A stretch of 64,000 nt of DNA from JAPLFM01 sp964650885 (GTDB lineage: Bacteria; Bacteroidota; Ignavibacteria; Kapaibacteriales; UBA2268): the NCBI GenBank assembly GCA_964650885.1, contig CAZYXG010000004.1, forward strand, positions 1-64,000. Reading direction: 5' to 3'. Below are positions 60,149 through 64,000 of this stretch, piece after piece; position 1 is the first letter of the stretch, and each line of letters opens with the position of its first letter. The notes below the pieces were generated by a model. That model saw only the letters and a program-made list of their open reading frames with translations, searched no databases and was not told where the DNA came from. Both the position numbers and the translations under genes were made by a program.

Positions 60149-62065
60149 ATGAGAAAAAAAATCTACGGAGCTTTGGGAGCCCTTGCGCTTTCATTAACTA
60201 TGCTCGTGCAGACTTCTACTGCTCAAATCTACGGTGAATTTGAAACCGTGAAAGTAGTACAAGAAAATTATACCCCTATTATAGGTGGTACAGTACATGC
60301 ATCAACTGAATTCAAATCAGGCGATTTAGGAATCGGCGGCGTGACTGATAAAGATGATGGATATAAAAAAATAACATTGCCATTTACATTTGAATTTAAT
60401 GGCGATAACTATGATGAAGTTTGGGTTAATGTTAATGGATATGTTCAGTTTTTGAAACCTGGCGTACTTCCTTTATCTTTACCTCAAAAATTAGGTACTC
60501 GTTTGTTTACATTTGACAACAGTAGTGTTGCCTATAATGTTGTTGCTCCTTTCTGGGGTGATCACTTTTATAGAGATGGAGGTGATATATCAAGTTCATT
60601 TACACCATCTTCAATAATTACACAAGCTTTACCAAGCCTAAGTTCTGCTACAGTATTTACTATTGAGTGGAAAGACTTACAAGTAAATAGAGATATAACA
60701 AATTTAGCTAATACAAACTTGCAATCTTCTATTGCAAATTTTCAAGTTAAATTCTACAAATCTACTATTTCAAGTACAAAACAAGGCGATATCGAATTTT
60801 GCTATGGTTTAGTTGGTAATAATCCTAGACTACCTTCTTCTACTACAATCACAGATGTAATTACAAGAAATGCATCTATTGGAGTGAAAGGCGATGTTGG
60901 TGATTTTATTAATGCATTGCACAACGATGTTTTTGGAACACCTGCTTTGGCAAAGTCTTCAACAATCTTGACAACTGGATGGCAACCATCTGGCGGATCT
61001 AACAGAAGATTACGTTACATAGCTAAAAGAAACTTTAATGTTGCTGAATTCTGGGGTGATGGAGATGCTGACTTCTCTAAAGCTGAAGGAAGACCACACG
61101 CTGCTTTCTTTAATGTACAAAACAGATATGTAACTATCAATGATGTTCGTGTAATCTTAAGAAGCGTTGCAAGAAGAATTCCATTAGACAGTATTAGAAG
61201 AAGAGCTGCATTCCACGCAGACGTTACTCACAATGGCCGTTTCTACTATAATGGTGGTGTAAGAACTTCTATTCCAAATAGAGATTTGAACTATGATGAG
61301 AATTTACCAGCTGGTATTTCTTCTGAAAAAGTTGTTTATTACCAAGCAAATGAATTTGATGCAGCAATTATTTTAAATTATTTGTCTGCTAAATTACCTT
61401 CATTACCTTGGAGATACGACACAGTTCCTTTATATGGAAAAGAAAAATTCGATGGTGCTTATGCTAACAGCATTAAATTAGGAACTTCAGTTAAAGATAA
61501 TGGTATTGTAAGATTACCAATCTCTTTAAACGGTAGAATTAATGGTGCTTTAGGCGTTAAATTCAATGTGAATGGCGAAATCGTTAATGTTGTTGGAAAC
61601 GGCGATAATAAATTAGCTTTTGATTTTGATGGCAACACAGTTGTTATAGCTGGTGCTGGTGAATTCGCTGCTAACGAAGAAATTGCTTACCTTGATGTGA
61701 GAACTACTTCAAATGAAATTAAATTGACTGATATAAATTTCAACGATAACCAAGTTGGCGAAATTTCAACTTTAGAATCATTGGAAGACAATGGCGCTAA
61801 CTTAATGAATACTCCAAATCCATTTAACACTACAACAGATATTAAGTTTGATGTTGCTGTTTCTGGAAACTATGCTTTAGCTATCTATGATGTTTATGGT
61901 AAACTTGTAAAAGAATTATCTAACAATTTCTTGAATGCTGGAAAGTTTTCATTTAATTGGGATGGAACTACTCTTACTAATGAATCTGCTCAATCAGGTA
62001 TGTACGTTGCTAAATTAACTTCTGGCAATAATACTTACACTGTTAAAATGGTTCTTACTAAGTAA
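60149..62065 (+). CDS. T9SS-secreted protein with dockerin-like repeats and cohesin-like domain
   Basis: A 638-residue protein starting at the ATG at 60149, preceded 8 bases earlier by GGAG; an upstream in-frame ATG would add 11 polar residues. The signal peptide ends about residue 26 (LVQTSTAQ). Residues about 30-290 form a beta-rich NIDO-like domain (FTFEFNGDNYDEVWVNVNGYVQF). At about 300-405 two EF-hand-like segments appear: GDGDADFSK ... VTINDVRVILRSV and ADVTHNGRF ... NEFDAAIILNYLS. These are dockerin I-like repeats with insertions. About 435-545 is a cohesin-like beta-sandwich. The last 85 residues are a sorting domain (NTPNPFNTTTDIKF, YTVKMVLTK). Domain naming is by pattern, without a search. 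Confidence 0.7.
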   Translation: MRKKIYGALGALALSLTMLVQTSTAQIYGEFETVKVVQENYTPIIGGTVHASTEFKSGDLGIGGVTDKDDGYKKITLPFTFEFNGDNYDEVWVNVNGYVQFLKPGVLPLSLPQKLGTRLFTFDNSSVAYNVVAPFWGDHFYRDGGDISSSFTPSSIITQALPSLSSATVFTIEWKDLQVNRDITNLANTNLQSSIANFQVKFYKSTISSTKQGDIEFCYGLVGNNPRLPSSTTITDVITRNASIGVKGDVGDFINALHNDVFGTPALAKSSTILTTGWQPSGGSNRRLRYIAKRNFNVAEFWGDGDADFSKAEGRPHAAFFNVQNRYVTINDVRVILRSVARRIPLDSIRRRAAFHADVTHNGRFYYNGGVRTSIPNRDLNYDENLPAGISSEKVVYYQANEFDAAIILNYLSAKLPSLPWRYDTVPLYGKEKFDGAYANSIKLGTSVKDNGIVRLPISLNGRINGALGVKFNVNGEIVNVVGNGDNKLAFDFDGNTVVIAGAGEFAANEEIAYLDVRTTSNEIKLTDINFNDNQVGEISTLESLEDNGANLMNTPNPFNTTTDIKFDVAVSGNYALAIYDVYGKLVKELSNNFLNAGKFSFNWDGTTLTNESAQSGMYVAKLTSGNNTYTVKMVLTK

Positions 62066-62066
62066 T

Positions 62067-63197
62067 TTGGAAAAGATATTGAAAATATGGCTACTTTTAA
62101 TTGCTATCTTTGCGATAAGTAGCCATAATTCAATTGCTCAACCAAAGTTTCAGATTGTTCTGAAAAACAATAACGGTACCTTAGACTTATGTGGCAATAG
62201 TTTTAGAAAGGAAGTTCTATTAACTGTTAACCTTGGATTAATTGAATCAAAAGATTCTCTTTTGGGATTTAATTTCAAGATAAAGTATGACACAAATAAA
62301 GTAAAATTTAATACTTATTTGAAAAGTAATACTTTGAGTGCGTTCTTTAATTTTGCTGATGGTAGAGTGTCAAGGACTGAACAAGGACTTTTTGCAAGCG
62401 GTGGACAAATCAATGATTTGTTTGTACCAATTGTTGGGAATAAGCCTCTTGTAGCTTTTGCTGGTGAATATATTGCTGATTGTAATGATTCAACTATAAT
62501 TGAAGTCGAATATTTTGAGTTCAATGATGAGTTTACGAAAAAATTAGATATAGATACACCTTATGTTAGCCTGAAAGTACTTGGCGAAATTGAAAAAAAA
62601 CCAGAAAGAAAAATGGTAGTCAATTTCACAAAAGACACAATCGTAATTTATGCGGATAGTCTTTATGAGGAATCTTTCGAATTAACTTCAATGGCAAATA
62701 GTAAATCAGAGAATGTTACAGTAACTTTTACTAAAGATTCTGATAAAATTAGAATCACAGATTTAGTTGCCCAAGATAGCTCTGCTAAAGTAACTGTCTT
62801 TTTGAATGACTTTGCATTAACACTTGCTGAAATTAATAATCAGCAAACTGGTATCACTAAAAAGTTTAAAATGAAGTTGAAATCTGAACTAGATGAAGAT
62901 TTCGTTACTAAGATTTATACTAAAAGTGAAATCAATGTTAACTGCACTTGCATTACTGAGATATTTGAAGATAGCGTAACTGTTATAGTTAAAAAGAAAC
63001 AAATAAATTCTGTCGTTGAAGATAGAAACTATTACGAAAACTTGAAAAAAATTGACGTTTACAACTACTTAGGTCAAAGAGTGAAAGAAGTAAATAGTTT
63101 AATAGAATTAAACAAAATGCCAAACGGTATATATTTACTTGAAATAATATCTGAAGACAATACTAAAAGGTTACAAAAATTGATAATAAACAATTAA
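62067..63197 (+). CDS. Secreted protein with N-terminal cohesin-like domain and short sorting domain
   Basis: A 376-residue protein. No ATG is available, so it starts at the TTG at 62067, one base after the previous stop; a second TTG at 62079 is possible. Signal peptide: about residues 1-24 (LLLIAIFAISSHNSIAQ). Residues about 28-170 look like a cohesin fold, with LLGFNFKIKYDTNKVKFN at the strand that binds dockerin in cohesins. A middle beta domain follows. The end (about 325-376) is a short type A sorting domain: KKIDVYNYLGQRVKEVNSL, NKMPNGIYLLEIIS. The gene is translationally close to the dockerin-like gene. Confidence 0.7.
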   Translation: MEKILKIWLLLIAIFAISSHNSIAQPKFQIVLKNNNGTLDLCGNSFRKEVLLTVNLGLIESKDSLLGFNFKIKYDTNKVKFNTYLKSNTLSAFFNFADGRVSRTEQGLFASGGQINDLFVPIVGNKPLVAFAGEYIADCNDSTIIEVEYFEFNDEFTKKLDIDTPYVSLKVLGEIEKKPERKMVVNFTKDTIVIYADSLYEESFELTSMANSKSENVTVTFTKDSDKIRITDLVAQDSSAKVTVFLNDFALTLAEINNQQTGITKKFKMKLKSELDEDFVTKIYTKSEINVNCTCITEIFEDSVTVIVKKKQINSVVEDRNYYENLKKIDVYNYLGQRVKEVNSLIELNKMPNGIYLLEIISEDNTKRLQKLIINN

Positions 63198-63229
63198 TTA
63201 ATTTTTAAATATTTAAATGGAGTCCTAAT

Positions 63230-64000
63230 ATGAAGGATTTTTTAACAAAAATGAAAAGCGGTAAGTTTATGCTTGCGTTTATGCTATTAATGGCATTAAC
63301 AATTGCATCTACAGACTTATACAGCTTAGCTTATGGCGGAAAACCACAAAAGCCACGTCTTAGTTTGACTGGAGCGGCTGATGGTTTTAACTCTGATTGG
63401 TACCCTGATGGTAAAATTTGGTTGCCAATATCTGCAAATGGTACAAGAGAATTCTTAATGCCAGTATTTCTTGATAATAGATACGATACAAGAATTGTAA
63501 GAAGAACTACTCCACCATTGCCAGATACTATCTACTACGTAGTAGATCCTATCAAAAGTTTTAGATTTAAAATTATGTACGATAGCGCTGCTGTAAGAGT
63601 TGTCGGTGTACAAGCTACAAATCCAGACAATGCTCCTGTAGATTTGTCTGAACAACCATTAGCTAATAGTTTCAATATTTCATGGAGCGATTCAGCTGAT
63701 GTGAAATACATGTACTATGTTAGAGATGGAAGTTTAACTAATCCAAATTATACAGGGCCTACAAGTGCTGATGCACTTAGAGGTAGATCAGTAACTATTA
63801 CTGGTGCTTCAGATAAAGCTTTGGCAAGTACTTATAATAGCCCGAACAATCCTGATCAAGGAGTTAACTATAAAGTTTTGGTTTATGTTAAATTTAGAAT
63901 CGTACCAAAATCAGACGCTGATTTGACTACTTCTAGATTAACTCCAGTATATATTTCACCAGATGAAATAATGTACAATAACTGGAATGCTGCGAAAGAT
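63230..64000 (+). CDS. Secreted protein with cohesin-like N-terminal domain, 3' end outside the window
   Basis: An open frame of 257 codons begins at the ATG at 63230, with GGAG 7 bases before it, and runs off the right edge. A Met-rich signal peptide (GKFMLAFMLLMALTIASTDLYSLA) is followed by a beta-rich domain. Its segment KSFRFKIMYDSAAVRVVGVQA matches the cohesin-like pattern of the preceding protein (hydrophobic-F-x-I-x-YD followed by a valine-rich strand). Codon choice is like that of the giant gene. What follows, including a sorting domain, cannot be seen. It is probably the next member of the same surface-protein operon. Confidence 0.65.
   Translation, partial: MKDFLTKMKSGKFMLAFMLLMALTIASTDLYSLAYGGKPQKPRLSLTGAADGFNSDWYPDGKIWLPISANGTREFLMPVFLDNRYDTRIVRRTTPPLPDTIYYVVDPIKSFRFKIMYDSAAVRVVGVQATNPDNAPVDLSEQPLANSFNISWSDSADVKYMYYVRDGSLTNPNYTGPTSADALRGRSVTITGASDKALASTYNSPNNPDQGVNYKVLVYVKFRIVPKSDADLTTSRLTPVYISPDEIMYNNWNAAKD

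Overview
The window looks like chromosomal DNA of an AT-rich Gram-negative bacterium of the Bacteroidota/Chlorobi-Ignavibacteria-Kapabacteria (FCB) group. This rests on several things in the sequence: at least six exported proteins with C-terminal domains of the type IX secretion (T9SS) or FlgD-like sorting kind; SusC-like TonB-dependent receptors; promoters of the Bacteroidota form TTTG/TTG-N18-21-TAnnTTTG; few Shine-Dalgarno sites; a fused alpha/beta 2-oxoacid dehydrogenase E1; a Bacteroidota-type glycogen synthase; and menaquinone synthesis. The genus cannot be fixed from this sequence alone.

Layout. 1-931: 5' part of an MmeI-like (type IIG) restriction-methylase, cut by the window edge. 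1092-2108: quinone-oxidoreductase-like MDR protein with its own terminator. 2366-9716: envelope operon of a large TPR protein, a beta-barrel, a membrane SPOR protein, TonB and a tiny membrane protein. 9717-20992: mixed metabolic and repair genes in short, often overlapping or convergent units (free-Met-sulfoxide reductase, thiamine pyrophosphokinase, Aat, CoA-binding protein, GDPD, a TroA-like protein without metal ligands, an FG-GAP surface protein, an orphan response regulator, alpha/beta hydrolase and OsmC). 21369-33273: copper ATPase, glyoxalase-fold protein, IgGFc-binding-type surface protein followed by a decayed second sorting domain, SpoU methylase, YbaK with two lipoproteins, a patatin-BamA-like protein and dCMP deaminase. 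33527-38126: MenA, MFS transporter and TonB-dependent receptor. 38406-45634: tRNA-Phe, PlsC, glycogen synthase, and an operon of DNRLRE-like lipoprotein, FadL-like porin, HslV and HslU. 46025-51724: phosphatase, GatB, E1 fusion and a YfgM-like TPR protein.

51867-64000 is the most unusual part: a run of large secreted proteins whose codon choice (mostly GGT, AGA, AAC) and good ribosome binding sites suggest high expression. A 2728-residue protein combines a Chlamydia-Pmp-like GGA(I/L) beta-helix with an inserted YCF48-type propeller. It is followed by a protein with dockerin-like repeats and a cohesin-like domain, and by two more proteins whose N-terminal domains resemble cohesins. I infer that they could form a cell-surface complex built on cohesin/dockerin-like contacts and exported by T9SS. 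No CRISPR array, intact insertion sequence, prophage or rRNA gene was seen.
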